From the NCBI RefSeq assembly GCF_000374445.1, contig NZ_KB894411.1, positions 157,852-221,851 on the forward strand: 64,000 nt of DNA, in the 5' to 3' direction. The DNA comes from Actinokineospora enzanensis DSM 44649. GTDB taxonomy: Bacteria > Actinomycetota > Actinomycetes > Mycobacteriales > Pseudonocardiaceae. Positions within the stretch are counted from its first letter, which is position 1. Each line of letters starts with the position of its first letter. The position numbers were made by a program, and so were the translations under genes. Below, piece by piece: positions 42,746-52,658 of the stretch. A model generated the notes under the pieces. The model made no database searches. It was not told where the DNA came from and was given only the letters and a program-made list of their open reading frames with translations.

Positions 42746-43602
42746 CCCGCGATCCTCACCGTCGTCGTGGTGCCCCAGACGGCGAAGCCGATGAAGAAGT
42801 TGACCAGCGCCACGGTGACGATCGTGGTCCGCACCGCCCGGCCCACCGCGATGCCGACGCCCGCCGGGCCGCCACTGGCGGTGTAGCCGTAGTAGCAGTG
42901 CGACAGGATGATGATCACCGCGAAGACCAGCACCTTGCCGAAGGACCAGAACACGTCCTCCGGGGGCAGGAACAGGTCGAAATAATGGTCATAGGTGCCC
43001 GCGGACTGGCCGTAGAAGTAGACGGTGATCGTGCGCGAGGCCAGGTACGAGGTCAGCAGCCCGATGATGTAGAGCGGGATGACCGCGATGAACCCGGCGA
43101 TGATCCGGGTCGTCACCAGGTAGGGCAGGCTCGGCACGGCCATCACCTCCAGCGCGTCGATCTCCTCGGAGATCCGCATCGCGCCCAGCTGCGCGGTGAA
43201 CCCGGACCCGACCGTCGCCGACAGCGCCAGCCCGGCGACCAGCGGGGCGATCTCGCGGGTGTTGATGTAGGCGGAGGCGAACCCGGAGAACGCGGCCGTG
43301 CCGATCTGGTCGAGCGCGGCATAACCCTGGAGGCCGACGACCACACCGGTGAACACGGTCAGCCCGACCATCACACCGACCGTGCCGCCGATGACGGCGA
43401 GCGCGCCGCTGCCGAAACTGACCTCCGCCAACAGCCGCAGCGTCTCGCGCAAGTACCGGCGCAACGCGCGCGGGATCCACGCGAGCGCGCGCACGTAGAA
43501 CGACAACTGGTCGCCCAGCTGGTCCAGCATCCCCAGCGGACGCCGCACCACTCCGCGCGCGAGGCGGCGGGCGGTGTCGGCGGCGGTTACCCGATCGACC
43601 AC
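42742..43602 (-). CDS. yrbEB: MlaE/YrbE-family ABC permease (second)
   Basis: The 286-residue integral membrane protein has 5-6 hydrophobic segments and the family motif region GSGFTAQLGAMRISEEIDAL (the coupling helix contacting the ATPase) followed by MAVPSLPYLVTTRIIAG. It pairs with the adjacent permease to form the membrane domain of the importer. Confidence 0.94.
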   Translation of the reverse strand: MVDRVTAADTARRLARGVVRRPLGMLDQLGDQLSFYVRALAWIPRALRRYLRETLRLLAEVSFGSGALAVIGGTVGVMVGLTVFTGVVVGLQGYAALDQIGTAAFSGFASAYINTREIAPLVAGLALSATVGSGFTAQLGAMRISEEIDALEVMAVPSLPYLVTTRIIAGFIAVIPLYIIGLLTSYLASRTITVYFYGQSAGTYDHYFDLFLPPEDVFWSFGKVLVFAVIIILSHCYYGYTASGGPAGVGIAVGRAVRTTIVTVALVNFFIGFAVWGTTTTVRIAG

Positions 43603-43603
43603 G

Positions 43604-44392
43604 TCAGCTCCCCTTCGCCGGGACGACCTGCAGGTACACCGCGGTGAGCACGAAGTTCACGAAGAACAGCAGCAGGAACGTGATCACCACGGACTGGTTC
43701 ACCGCGTCGCCGACGCCCTTCGGCCCGCCCTTCGGGTTGAGGCCCCGGTAGGCGGCCACCACGCCCGCGATGAACCCGAAGATCAAGGCCTTGATCTCGC
43801 TGATCCACAGGTCCGGCAGCTGCGCCAGGGCCGAGAAGCTGGCCAGGTAGGCGCCCGGGGTGCCGCCTTGGAGCACCACGTTGAAGAAGTAGCCGCCCAT
43901 CACGCCGACCACGCTGACCAGCCCGTTCAGCAGCACCGCGACCAACATCGCGGCCAGCACCCTGGGCACGACCAGCCGCTGCACCGGCGAGACGCCCAGC
44001 ACCTCCATGGCGTCGATCTCCTCGCGGATCGTCCGCGACCCGATGTCCGCGCAGATCGCCGACCCGCCCGCGCCAGCCACCAGCAGCGCGGTGACCAGCG
44101 GCGCGGCCTGCTGGATGATCGCCAGCACACTCGCCGCGCCGGTGAACGACTGCGCGCCCAGCTGCACGATCAGCGTGCCCAGCTGCAACGCCACGATCGC
44201 GCCGAACGGGATGGCGACCAGCGCGGTGGGCAGGATCGTGACGCTGGCGATAAACCAGCACTGCTGCACGAACTCCCGGGTCTGGAACGGCCGCCGGAAG
44301 ATGTTGACCAGCACGTCCAGGCCGAGCGCGAACAGCCGCCCGGTCTCGCGTAACGCGCCTGCCCCGGGAAAGCTCGCGGTGCGCGCGGTCAT
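43604..44392 (-). CDS. yrbEA: MlaE/YrbE-family ABC permease (first)
   Basis: The 262-residue permease carries GGSAICADIGSRTIREEIDA followed by MEVLGVSPVQRLVVPRVLAA, the same coupling motif as its neighbour. One nt separates it from the second permease, and it overlaps the ATPase gene by 4 nt. Confidence 0.94.
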   Translation of the reverse strand: MTARTASFPGAGALRETGRLFALGLDVLVNIFRRPFQTREFVQQCWFIASVTILPTALVAIPFGAIVALQLGTLIVQLGAQSFTGAASVLAIIQQAAPLVTALLVAGAGGSAICADIGSRTIREEIDAMEVLGVSPVQRLVVPRVLAAMLVAVLLNGLVSVVGVMGGYFFNVVLQGGTPGAYLASFSALAQLPDLWISEIKALIFGFIAGVVAAYRGLNPKGGPKGVGDAVNQSVVITFLLLFFVNFVLTAVYLQVVPAKGS

Positions 44393-45474
44393 GGCCGAAC
44401 ACCTGGCCAGGCCGGATCCCCAAGGTCACCGCTGATGCTCTCCACCCGCGGGTAGGGCGTCGGCTGGGCCGTGACCTGGTAGCGCGCCTGCTCGTCCGGG
44501 GTCAGCGAGGCGATGATCCCCTCCTGAGCGGCGCTGGGCAGTGACCGCAGGACGCTCATCACCCGGTCCTTGCGCCTGCGCACCGCCTGCCGCTCCGGCA
44601 GACCCGGCGTCGGCTCAAGCTGCGGCACCACGCCGCGCACGTCCTCGGCCGACGACCCGTCCGAGTGGCCCGCCGCCGCGTGCGCCTCCTCCTCGGCCAT
44701 CTGCGCGGCGTCCTTCTCCTCGGACATGCCGATCGGCCCGCGCCTGCGACCGTTGAGGAACTGCTCCACCACCGGTTCGTCGCTGGTCAGCAGCACCTCG
44801 CGGGGGCCGAACATGACCAGCTCGCGGCGGAACAGCATGCCAAGGTTGTCCGGGACGGTCCTGGCCAGATTGATGTTGTGGGTGACGATCAGGATGGTGG
44901 CGTCGATCTGGGCGTTCAGGTCGATCAGCAGCTGGCTGAGATAGGCGGTGCGCACGGGGTCCAGGCCGGAGTCCGGCTCATCGCACAGGATGATCTCCGG
45001 GTTCAGGACCAGCGCGCGGGCCAGGCCTGCTCGCTTGCGCATACCGCCGGAGATCTCGCCGGGGAGCTTCTTCTCGGCTCCCTGGAGGCCGGTGAGGTCC
45101 AGCTTCTCCAGGACGATGCGGCGGATCTCGGCCTCGGACTTGCGGGTGTGCTCACGCAGGGGGAAGGCGACGTTGTCGAACAGGTTCATGGAGCCGAAGA
45201 GGGCGCCGTCCTGGAAGAGAACGCCGAAGAGCTTGCGGGTCTCGTAGAGCTGGCGCTCGGAGCAGGTGACTATGTCGACACCATTGACCAGGCAGCGGCC
45301 GCGGTCGGGCTTGAGGAGACCGATCATGGACTTGAGGAAGACGGACTTGCCGGTGCCGGAGGGGCCCAGCATGACCGAGACCTCGCCAGGGGGGAGAGTG
45401 AGCGTGACGTCCCGCCAGATGGCCTGGTTCCCGAAGGACTTCGTCAGGCCCTCGACAACGACCTCGGCGCCCAT
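44389..45474 (-). CDS. mkl: Mkl/MceG-type ABC transporter ATPase
   Basis: The 361-residue ATPase energises the Mce importer. Walker A is GPSGTGKS (37-44), the signature is ISGGM (141-145), Walker B is IILCDEP (161-167) and the switch His is ~199. About 110 residues follow the nucleotide-binding domain; such a C-terminal extension is also present in mycobacterial MceG. It is the first gene of the operon. In M. tuberculosis mkl lies at the same place (between rplL and rpoB) but is separated from its mce operons; here the complete operon follows. Confidence 0.94.
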   Translation of the reverse strand: MGAEVVVEGLTKSFGNQAIWRDVTLTLPPGEVSVMLGPSGTGKSVFLKSMIGLLKPDRGRCLVNGVDIVTCSERQLYETRKLFGVLFQDGALFGSMNLFDNVAFPLREHTRKSEAEIRRIVLEKLDLTGLQGAEKKLPGEISGGMRKRAGLARALVLNPEIILCDEPDSGLDPVRTAYLSQLLIDLNAQIDATILIVTHNINLARTVPDNLGMLFRRELVMFGPREVLLTSDEPVVEQFLNGRRRGPIGMSEEKDAAQMAEEEAHAAAGHSDGSSAEDVRGVVPQLEPTPGLPERQAVRRRKDRVMSVLRSLPSAAQEGIIASLTPDEQARYQVTAQPTPYPRVESISGDLGDPAWPGVRP

Positions 45475-45554
45475 CGCACCTCCCGACCCGTCGACCCGCG
45501 CGTCACCTCGCGCGAACCTCGTTCACCTCCGTGCAACGAGGCAGACTCGAACGG

Positions 45555-45572
45555 GTTACTCGCGAAGTTACT
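45555..45572. promoter_or_regulatory. Direct repeat upstream of the Mce operon
   Basis: GTTACT occurs twice with 6 nt between (45555-45560 and 45567-45572), 81-98 nt upstream of mkl. It could be a regulator site or part of the promoter. No convincing -35/-10 pair was found. Confidence 0.3.
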
Positions 45573-45580
45573 GTGTTGTT

Positions 45581-45705
45581 GGCCTCGGCTTCGCCTCGGC
45601 GGCGGGATCGCCTTCAGCCGGTCTCTTCCCGCCCGATCCCACTCGGCCCTGGGGGCCTCCTGGGATCGGGCGGGAAGAGACCGGCGCGATCCCGCGTGGT
45701 GGTCG
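45581..45705. repeat. Hairpin repeat family copy A
   Basis: A perfect 25-bp inverted repeat (45617-45641 with 45661-45685) encloses a 19-nt loop containing CTCGGCCC and GGGGGCC. Outside it a further 9-bp stem pairs 45602-45610 with 45687-45695, and further left lies GCCTCGGCTTCGCC. The architecture is identical to the copy at 49186-49314. It lies between the rplL terminator and the Mce operon. Confidence 0.85.
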
Positions 45706-45749
45706 AGTTAGGGGTGGCTGAGTTGGGGGGTGGTCGGGTTCTAGAGATG

Positions 45750-45790
45750 AAAAGACCCGGTACCCCCGTTGCGGGGGTACCGGGTCTTTT
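45750..45790 (-). terminator. rplJL terminator
   Basis: A perfect 18-bp inverted repeat (45750-45767 with 45773-45790, arm AAAAGACCCGGTACCCCC) with a 5-nt loop starts 16 nt after rplL and has A/T ends on both sides. It probably works in both directions. Confidence 0.85.
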
Positions 45791-45806
45791 GGCTGGTGGG
45801 GCTAGA

Positions 45807-46196
45807 TCACTTGACGGTGATCTTGGCGCCAGCGGCTTCGAGCTTGTCCTTGGCTGCGTCCGCAGCCTCCTTGGCGACCTTCTCCAGGACGGCCTTGGGG
45901 GCGGCTTCGACGAGCTCCTTGGCTTCCTTGAGGCCAAGGCCGGAGACGACCTCGCGGACGACCTTGATGACCTGGATCTTCTTGTCGCCTGCGGACTCCA
46001 GGATGACGTCGAACTCGTCCTGCTCCTCAGCGGCCTCGGCGGGGGCGGCGCCGGGGGCGGCGACGGCGGCGACGGCGACCGGGGCGGCTGCGGTGACCTC
46101 GAAGGTCTCCTCGAACTGCTTCACGAACGCGGACAGCTCCAGGAGGGTCATCTCCTTGAAGACGTCGAGCAGCTCGTCGTTGCTGAGCTTCGCCAT
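45807..46196 (-). CDS. rplL: 50S ribosomal protein L7/L12
   Basis: The stalk protein that recruits GTPase factors. The 129-residue product has the dimerising N-terminus ([20 protein letters not shown]), an Ala/Pro hinge ([13 protein letters not shown]) and the C-terminal domain ([20 protein letters not shown]). It follows rplJ after 64 nt. Confidence 0.98.
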   Translation of the reverse strand: MAKLSNDELLDVFKEMTLLELSAFVKQFEETFEVTAAAPVAVAAVAAPGAAPAEAAEEQDEFDVILESAGDKKIQVIKVVREVVSGLGLKEAKELVEAAPKAVLEKVAKEAADAAKDKLEAAGAKITVK

Positions 46197-46260
46197 GGCG
46201 GCGGTCCTTTCACTAGCACACCCGGGCTAACGGGCGCGATCTTCTTCCGGGTGGTTTCGA

Positions 46261-46815
46261 TCAGCTCTCGGCGGCGGCGTCCGCGGCGGGAGCGCCTGCC
46301 TCGGCGGCCTTCTTCTCCTGCAGCGCGGCGACCAGGCGGGCCACCTGCGAGGCCGGGGCGTTGAACAGCCCGGCGGCCTTGCTCAGGTTGCCCTTCATCG
46401 CGCCAGCCATCTTGGACAGCAGGACCTCGCGGCTGTCGAGGTCGGCGATCTGGCCGACCTCCTCGACGCTGAGGGAGCGGCCATCCATGTAGCCGCCCTT
46501 GATGACCAGGCCCTTGTTGTCCTTGGCGAAGTCGCGCAGCGCCTTCGCGGCGTCCACCGGCTCGCCCTCGACGAAGGCGATCGCGGTGGGGCCGATGAAC
46601 AGCTGCTCAAGGCCCTCGACGCCCGCGGCCTCGGCCGCGCGCTTGACCAGGGTGTTCTTCGCGACGCGGTAGGTCGTGCCGGAGCCGAGAGCGCGACGCA
46701 GCGTGGTCAGCTGGGCCACGGTGAGACCGGTGTACTCGGTGACGACGGTGGCCGAGCTGGAGCGGAACTTGTCCGCGATCTCGGCGACCGCGTTCACCTT
46801 GTCGGGCTTCGCCAT
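46261..46815 (-). CDS. rplJ: 50S ribosomal protein L10
   Basis: L10 is the base of the L7/L12 stalk. The start at ATG 46815 gives the 184-residue [21 protein letters not shown] longer frame to 47346 reads through the leader and is rejected. The N-terminal rRNA-binding domain is followed by the C-terminal helix ([20 protein letters not shown]) that carries L7/L12 dimers. Expression is probably controlled by the leader at 46816-47015. Confidence 0.97.
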   Translation of the reverse strand: MAKPDKVNAVAEIADKFRSSSATVVTEYTGLTVAQLTTLRRALGSGTTYRVAKNTLVKRAAEAAGVEGLEQLFIGPTAIAFVEGEPVDAAKALRDFAKDNKGLVIKGGYMDGRSLSVEEVGQIADLDSREVLLSKMAGAMKGNLSKAAGLFNAPASQVARLVAALQEKKAAEAGAPAADAAAES

Positions 46816-47015
46816 GGTGTCGCCTCCTCTCGTGTGCGGTCGCTGGCGACCCCGGAGACGACGAACGCCCCGGCGCGTAGGCGGCACGGGGCGCGGTGGG
46901 CCACGGGTGACCCGGATGCGAGACCATGTCCTCCTGCGCGGGCCGCCCACGTCGTGGGTCCTTCGCCTTCCGCCGCACGGGGCGCCGGAGGGAACCAGCG
47001 GTCTTCGGTGAACCG
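46816..47015 (-). ncRNA. L10-type leader of rplJL
   Basis: The ~200-nt untranslated leader contains paired GC-rich segments and the stretch GAAGACCGCTGGTTCC near its 5' end, similar to the L10-binding leader of other actinobacterial rplJ operons. In that family L10-(L7/L12)4 binds the leader and represses translation. The assignment rests on position and remembered motif similarity; no covariance search was possible. Confidence 0.5.
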
Positions 47016-47021
47016 ACAACC

Positions 47022-47051
47022 AGCGTACGCGCCAGTGGACACGGTCTCCAA
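47022..47051 (-). promoter_or_regulatory. rplJL promoter
   Basis: Minus strand: -35 TTGGAG (47046-47051), 18-nt spacer, -10 TACGCT (47022-47027). Initiation near 47015 defines the leader. The promoter faces away from the gene at 47072. Confidence 0.5.
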
Positions 47052-47071
47052 ATCGGCCCCCCGGACACGGC

Positions 47072-47914
47072 ATGATGGTCCCCGTGGCCGACCGCGACCC
47101 CCACCCCGGCGATCCCTCCGACCCGAACGCGCACCAGCGCGGCGACCACCCCGCGCCACCACCCGCCGTACCTCCCGGCAACCTTCCCGCCCTGCCCCCG
47201 GCCGGACAGCCCCCACTGGGCCCGGAAGACACCGAACAATGGCGCAAGTTCCAGGAATTCCAACGCTTCCAGCAGTTCCAGGAGTTCCAGCGCACCCAGG
47301 GTGACGAGCTTCCGGGAGAAACATCCCGACCGAAGCGGCGGGGCAAACCGCTGTGGGTCCGGGTGCTGCGTTCGAGGTGGTTCCGCCGCCTGGTCTACGT
47401 GATCGTCTTCGTGCTCCTGCTGAACTGGGCCTACGACCACTTCTTCGGCAACCCGGACGAGGACCTCCCCGCCTCGGTCACCGGCGGCAGCAAGGCGAGG
47501 CGCACCGTCCTGTTCGCCACCTCGCCCAAGGTCGCCGTGCGCATGGTCTACGACAACATCGCGCAGGAGGTGCTCCCGGACGCGTGCACCCGCTTCGAGT
47601 CCGAGGAGGTCGAGATGCAGTTCGCGCGCCACTTCAACGCCCCGGACTGCGCGACCGCGGTGCACCGCCTGCACGCCGACGTCACCGACGTCACCCGATA
47701 CTCGCTACCGCGCTTCCCACCCCGGATGGACCTCACGCCGGGCCCCGATGGCTCAGTCGTGATCAGCTCGTGCGAGATGGAGGTCCACGATGGCCCCCGC
47801 CTCGGCCGGTTCACCGTCAAGGTGATCCCGGGCTCCCGCGCGGACCAGTGGACGATAACCCGGCACGACGCGGAACCGGACCCCTGTCCGGTTCCCAGTC
47901 CGCCCACCCGGTAG
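47072..47914 (+). CDS. Single-pass membrane protein with FQ-rich segment
   Basis: I do not recognise a named family. The 280-residue product has a Pro/His/Asp-rich N-terminus and a striking FQ-repeat ([14 protein letters not shown], about residues 60-73 from this start). A basic cluster (RPKRRGKP), one membrane helix ([19 protein letters not shown], ~106-124) and a ~150-residue extracytoplasmic domain with three Cys follow. GTG 47084 ([10 protein letters not shown]) is an equally plausible start; neither has a clear ribosome-binding site. It is divergent from rplJ, inserted between rplJ and rplA. Confidence 0.75.
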   Translation: MMVPVADRDPHPGDPSDPNAHQRGDHPAPPPAVPPGNLPALPPAGQPPLGPEDTEQWRKFQEFQRFQQFQEFQRTQGDELPGETSRPKRRGKPLWVRVLRSRWFRRLVYVIVFVLLLNWAYDHFFGNPDEDLPASVTGGSKARRTVLFATSPKVAVRMVYDNIAQEVLPDACTRFESEEVEMQFARHFNAPDCATAVHRLHADVTDVTRYSLPRFPPRMDLTPGPDGSVVISSCEMEVHDGPRLGRFTVKVIPGSRADQWTITRHDAEPDPCPVPSPPTR

Positions 47915-48029
47915 CCGAGTTCACCGACTTCGCCACTACCTGCAACTTCCGGGGTCGGCCAAAAGACCGACCCCTGTTCAGCCTCGGGACTGATCCCCGC
48001 GCGGCCACCCGCGCCCTACCTTGGCCTGC

Positions 48030-48305
48030 ATGGATCAACGAGGCTACGACGGACTGCAGTCGGCGGTGTTCCTCGTCGGCATCTGGGAAGGGCTGGTCCC
48101 CTTCGCGTCGAAGGTCTTCGGCTGGGAGCCGAGCCTGGCCCTGCCATTACGCCTGCCCAGCCCGCTGTGGTGGATCGTGTCCGCCGCCGTGGTCGTGCTC
48201 AGCATGGCCATGCTGGAAATCCTGGACCGGGCGAAGCGACGCACCGCAACGCCGACCAACACCAAGGTCAACACCAAGGCCAGGGCCGCCGAGTCCCGGG
48301 TCTGA
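48030..48305 (+). CDS. Small membrane protein
   Basis: A 91-residue unknown (MDQRGYDGLQSAVFLVGIWE). It has two hydrophobic stretches (~9-27 and ~45-65, LWWIVSAAVVVLSMAMLEIL) and a basic Thr/Asn/Lys-rich C-terminus. TACCTT ends 8 nt before the ATG and could be a -10 element of a leaderless transcript. It converges on rplA across a shared hairpin at 48310-48349. Confidence 0.55.
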   Translation: MDQRGYDGLQSAVFLVGIWEGLVPFASKVFGWEPSLALPLRLPSPLWWIVSAAVVVLSMAMLEILDRAKRRTATPTNTKVNTKARAAESRV

Positions 48306-48309
48306 CCGA

Positions 48310-48349
48310 TGCGAAAGGGCCCCACCGGAGACCGGTGAGGCCCTTCGCA
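48310..48349. terminator. Bidirectional terminator between rplA and the small membrane gene
   Basis: TGCGAA-AGGGCC on the left pairs with GGCCC-TTCGCA on the right (one bulged A), and an inner CACCGG / CCGGTG stem closes on a 3-nt loop. It lies 5 nt after the plus-strand stop and 15 nt after the rplA stop. Confidence 0.75.
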
Positions 48350-48363
48350 CGCGTGCGGCACCG

Positions 48364-49086
48364 TCAGGCGGTGGCGGCGTCCTCCTCAAGGAGGTTGCGG
48401 GTCTTGGCCGGGTCGACCGGGATACCCGGGCCCATGGTGGTGGTGAAGGTGACCTTCTTCAGGTACCGGCCCTTGGCCGCGGACGGCTTGGCGCGGAGCA
48501 CCTCGTCCAGCGCGGCGGCGTAGTTCTCCACCAGCTTGGCGTGGTCGAAGGAGACCTTGCCGATCACCAGGTGCAGGTTGGACTGCTTGTCCACCCGGAA
48601 GTTGATCTTCCCGCCCTTGATCTCGTTGACCGCCTTGGTGACATCCGGGGTCACCGTGCCGGTCTTCGGGTTCGGCATCAGGCCGCGCGGGCCCAGGATG
48701 CGGGCGATCCGGCCGACCTTGGCCATCTGGTCCGGGGTCGCGATCGCGGCGTCGAAGTCCAGCCAACCACCCTGGATGCGCTCGATCAGGTCGTCCGAGC
48801 CAACCGCGTCGGCACCCGCGGCCTCGGCCTCGGTGGCCTTGTCGCCGGTCGCGAACACGATGACGCGGGCGGTCTTGCCGGTGCCGTGCGGCAGGTTGAC
48901 CGTGCCGCGGACCATCTGGTCGGCCTTGCGGGGGTCGACACCCAGCCGGATCGCCACCTCGACGGTCGCGTCCAGCTTCACCTTGGAAGTCTCGCGGGCC
49001 AGCTGCACGGCCTCAAGCGGCGTGTACAGCCGCTCGCGGTCGATCAGCTCGGCGGCCTGGCGGTAGGCCTTGCTGCGCTTTGCCAT
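48364..49086 (-). CDS. rplA: 50S ribosomal protein L1
   Basis: L1 forms the mobile stalk that ejects E-site tRNA. The 240-residue product opens [20 protein letters not shown] and contains [20 protein letters not shown]. It is separated from rplK by 280 nt that carry a hairpin repeat (49186-49314), an unusual interruption of the rplK-rplA pair. Confidence 0.97.
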   Translation of the reverse strand: MAKRSKAYRQAAELIDRERLYTPLEAVQLARETSKVKLDATVEVAIRLGVDPRKADQMVRGTVNLPHGTGKTARVIVFATGDKATEAEAAGADAVGSDDLIERIQGGWLDFDAAIATPDQMAKVGRIARILGPRGLMPNPKTGTVTPDVTKAVNEIKGGKINFRVDKQSNLHLVIGKVSFDHAKLVENYAAALDEVLRAKPSAAKGRYLKKVTFTTTMGPGIPVDPAKTRNLLEEDAATA

Positions 49087-49185
49087 TGCTGTTCCTTCTG
49101 GCTATCTGTGCGCGGTCCGGGAAGCGAACCGGATGCGCGACGCGGATCAGATGTGGTGCGGGCCAGCGCGTGGCCCTCCCACTGT

Positions 49186-49314
49186 GTCGTTTGCCTCGGC
49201 TTCGCCGAGGCGGCTCGATCGCTTTCAGCCGATCTCTTCCCTATGACTTCCGCTCGGCCCGGGGGGCCAATCGGAAGTCATAGGGAAGAGATCGGCGCGA
49301 TCTCGCGGGGGGGA
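49186..49314. repeat. Hairpin repeat family copy B
   Basis: A perfect 25-bp inverted repeat (49228-49252 with 49272-49296) encloses a 19-nt loop with CTCGGCCC and GGGGGGCC. Left of it is the small hairpin GCCTCGGC-TTC-GCCGAGGC (49193-49211). Arms and loop have exactly the lengths of copy A. About 14 outer bases of each arm match copy A (one change), whereas the inner 11 differ but stay fully paired. It lies between rplK and rplA. Confidence 0.85.
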
Positions 49315-49366
49315 CTGCCAGGGATAGCTGGAGGCTATCTGGTCTGGGGTTCCCCGGGTAAAGCGC

Positions 49367-49798
49367 TTACTCGACGGTGATGCCCATGGAGCGGGCGGTG
49401 CCTGCGATGATCTTCGCGGCCTGGTCGAGGTCGGTGGCGTTGAGGTCGGTCTTCTTGGTCTCGGCGATCTCGCGGACCTGGTCCCAGGTGACCTTGGCGA
49501 CCTTGGTCTTGTGCGGCTCGGCGGAGCCCTTCTCGATGCCCGCGGCCTTGAGCAGCAGCTTGGCGGCTGGCGGGGTCTTGAGCTTGAAGTCGAACGAGCG
49601 GTCCTCGAACACGGAGATCTCGACCGGCACCACGGTGCCGCGCTGCGACTCGGTCGCGGCGTTGTAGGCCTTGCAGAACTCCATGATGTTGACGCCGTGC
49701 TGACCGAGCGCGGGGCCGACCGGCGGGGCCGGGTTGGCCAGGCCCGCCTTGATCTGCAGCTTGATGATCGCTGCGAGCTTCTTCTTCTTGGGTGGCAT
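49367..49798 (-). CDS. rplK: 50S ribosomal protein L11
   Basis: L11 forms the GTPase-associated centre with 23S rRNA. The 143-residue product contains [20 protein letters not shown]. The Pro residues that mutate in thiostrepton resistance are present. It is 111 nt after nusG. Confidence 0.97.
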   Translation of the reverse strand: MPPKKKKLAAIIKLQIKAGLANPAPPVGPALGQHGVNIMEFCKAYNAATESQRGTVVPVEISVFEDRSFDFKLKTPPAAKLLLKAAGIEKGSAEPHKTKVAKVTWDQVREIAETKKTDLNATDLDQAAKIIAGTARSMGITVE

Positions 49799-49909
49799 CT
49801 CAGTGCTTCCTTAGTGCTTCGGCAGGGCGGCGCGGAGCACCGCCGTGGACACACCTGGGGCGAATGGCGACGCCCCGGTGCGCCTGTCCGGTCCGATCCC
49901 TCGGACCGG

Positions 49910-51161
<1,252 letters not shown>

Positions 51162-51220
51162 GCCATCCTCCACTCGGTGGTGCCGGTCCGGGCGGGATCA
51201 GCCGGACCGGACGTCAAACG

Positions 51221-51293
<73 letters not shown>

Positions 51294-51458
51294 TCGCACT
51301 TCGCCGGATCACTCTACCGGCGAACCGCGTTCGGACGCACTCGACCATCCCCACTGTAGTGCGGCGGGGACGGTCGGGGCGTTCCAAGCACGAGAGCATA
51401 CGGTACCGGTGCCGGGGCACCGAAATCGAGTCCCGCGTAACACTGTGACCAGCGGGTT

Positions 51459-51486
51459 CGCCCCTGCGATGAAGATCACAGGGGCG
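51459..51486 (-). terminator. Terminator of the aminotransferase gene
   Basis: CGCCCCTG (51459-51466) pairs with CAGGGGCG (51479-51486), with extra pairing inside the loop (GAT / ATC). It lies 16 nt after the aminotransferase stop and 166 nt upstream of tRNA-Trp. Confidence 0.7.
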
Positions 51487-51502
51487 TTCCCGGCGATCTT
51501 GG

Positions 51503-52597
51503 TCAGGCCAGCGAGCGGACCGCGGCGGCCAGTCGGGAGATGCCCTCCTCGATCTGGTCCACGCGCACGCCCGAGTAGGCCAGTCGCATGGTGGACGCGC
51601 CGCCTTCGAGCAGGAAGTCGGTGCCCTTCACGAAGGTCACCCCACGCTCCTCGGCTGCGGGCAGCAGCCGCGCCACGTCCACGGTCTCGGGCAGTTCCAC
51701 CCACATGAAGTACCCACCCTCGGGGGCAGTGAACTTCGCCTCCGGCAGGTGCTTGGCCAGCGACTCGCACAGCACCCGGACGCGCTCGGCGAGTGCGGCG
51801 TTGACCGTGGCCACCGCGTCCTCGAACCGGCCGCTGATGCTGAACTGGTGCACGATGGCCTGGGCCAGCATGTTCGGCGAGATGTAGGTGTTGGTCGCGG
51901 CCACCCGCACCTTGTCGATCAGGTCGGCCGGACCGACCAGGTAGCCGACCCGGGTGCCGGGGGCCACGGTCTTGGAGTACGAGCTGGCGTAGACGACCCG
52001 GCCGCGGCCCTGGTCCAGGGACAGCATGGTGGGCAGCGGCTCGCCGGCGAACCGGATCTTGACGTACGGGTCGTCCTCGAAGATGACGAAGTCGTACTGC
52101 TCGGCCAGCGCCAGCAGGCGCTCGCGCTTGGCCAGGCTGAGCGTGTACCCGGCCGGGTTCTGGAAGTTCGGGATGATGTGCGCGAAGGTCGGCCGCAGCC
52201 CGCCTTCGAGCAGGCCAGCGAGCTCCTCGACGTCGATGCCGTCGACCTGCAGCGACACCGGGCGCACGTCGGCCTGGCGGCTGCGCAGGCCGAGCAGGGT
52301 GCGGTCGTAGGTGGGCCGCTCCACGACCACCGGCTGCCCGGCGACCACGAGCTGGTCGAACAGGAAGGCGTCGGCCTGCATCGAGCCGTTGGTGACCAGT
52401 ACCTGGTTCTCGGGGACGCCGTGCTGCTCGGCGAGCAGCCTGCGCAGCGGGAGGTAGCCGACGGCGGTGCCGTAGCCGAGGGCGGCTTCGGGGTCCTTGG
52501 ACAGTGCGGCGTCCGCGGCGACCTTGAGCCCCTCGACGTCGATGATGTCGACCGAGGGGGCACCGCGGGCGAAAGAGATGAGGTCAGTAGCTGCCAC
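51503..52597 (-). CDS. PLP-dependent aminotransferase (class I/II, 2-aminoadipate type)
   Basis: The 364-residue fold-type I enzyme has substrate-carboxylate/PLP landmarks FQNPAG (Asn147), EDDPY (Asp175/176) and the Schiff-base Lys209 in SSYSKTVAPGTRVGY. It resembles LysN/MocR-type aminotransferases without the GntR DNA-binding domain. The amino-acid substrate cannot be told from sequence. It occupies the place where mycobacteria carry hadC. Confidence 0.88.
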   Translation of the reverse strand: MAATDLISFARGAPSVDIIDVEGLKVAADAALSKDPEAALGYGTAVGYLPLRRLLAEQHGVPENQVLVTNGSMQADAFLFDQLVVAGQPVVVERPTYDRTLLGLRSRQADVRPVSLQVDGIDVEELAGLLEGGLRPTFAHIIPNFQNPAGYTLSLAKRERLLALAEQYDFVIFEDDPYVKIRFAGEPLPTMLSLDQGRGRVVYASSYSKTVAPGTRVGYLVGPADLIDKVRVAATNTYISPNMLAQAIVHQFSISGRFEDAVATVNAALAERVRVLCESLAKHLPEAKFTAPEGGYFMWVELPETVDVARLLPAAEERGVTFVKGTDFLLEGGASTMRLAYSGVRVDQIEEGISRLAAAVRSLA

Positions 52598-52658
52598 ACC
52601 TGGAATCTAGATGAACGGGGTGTGGCAGCCGCTACTGGGTTACCAGCTCAGACAGACC

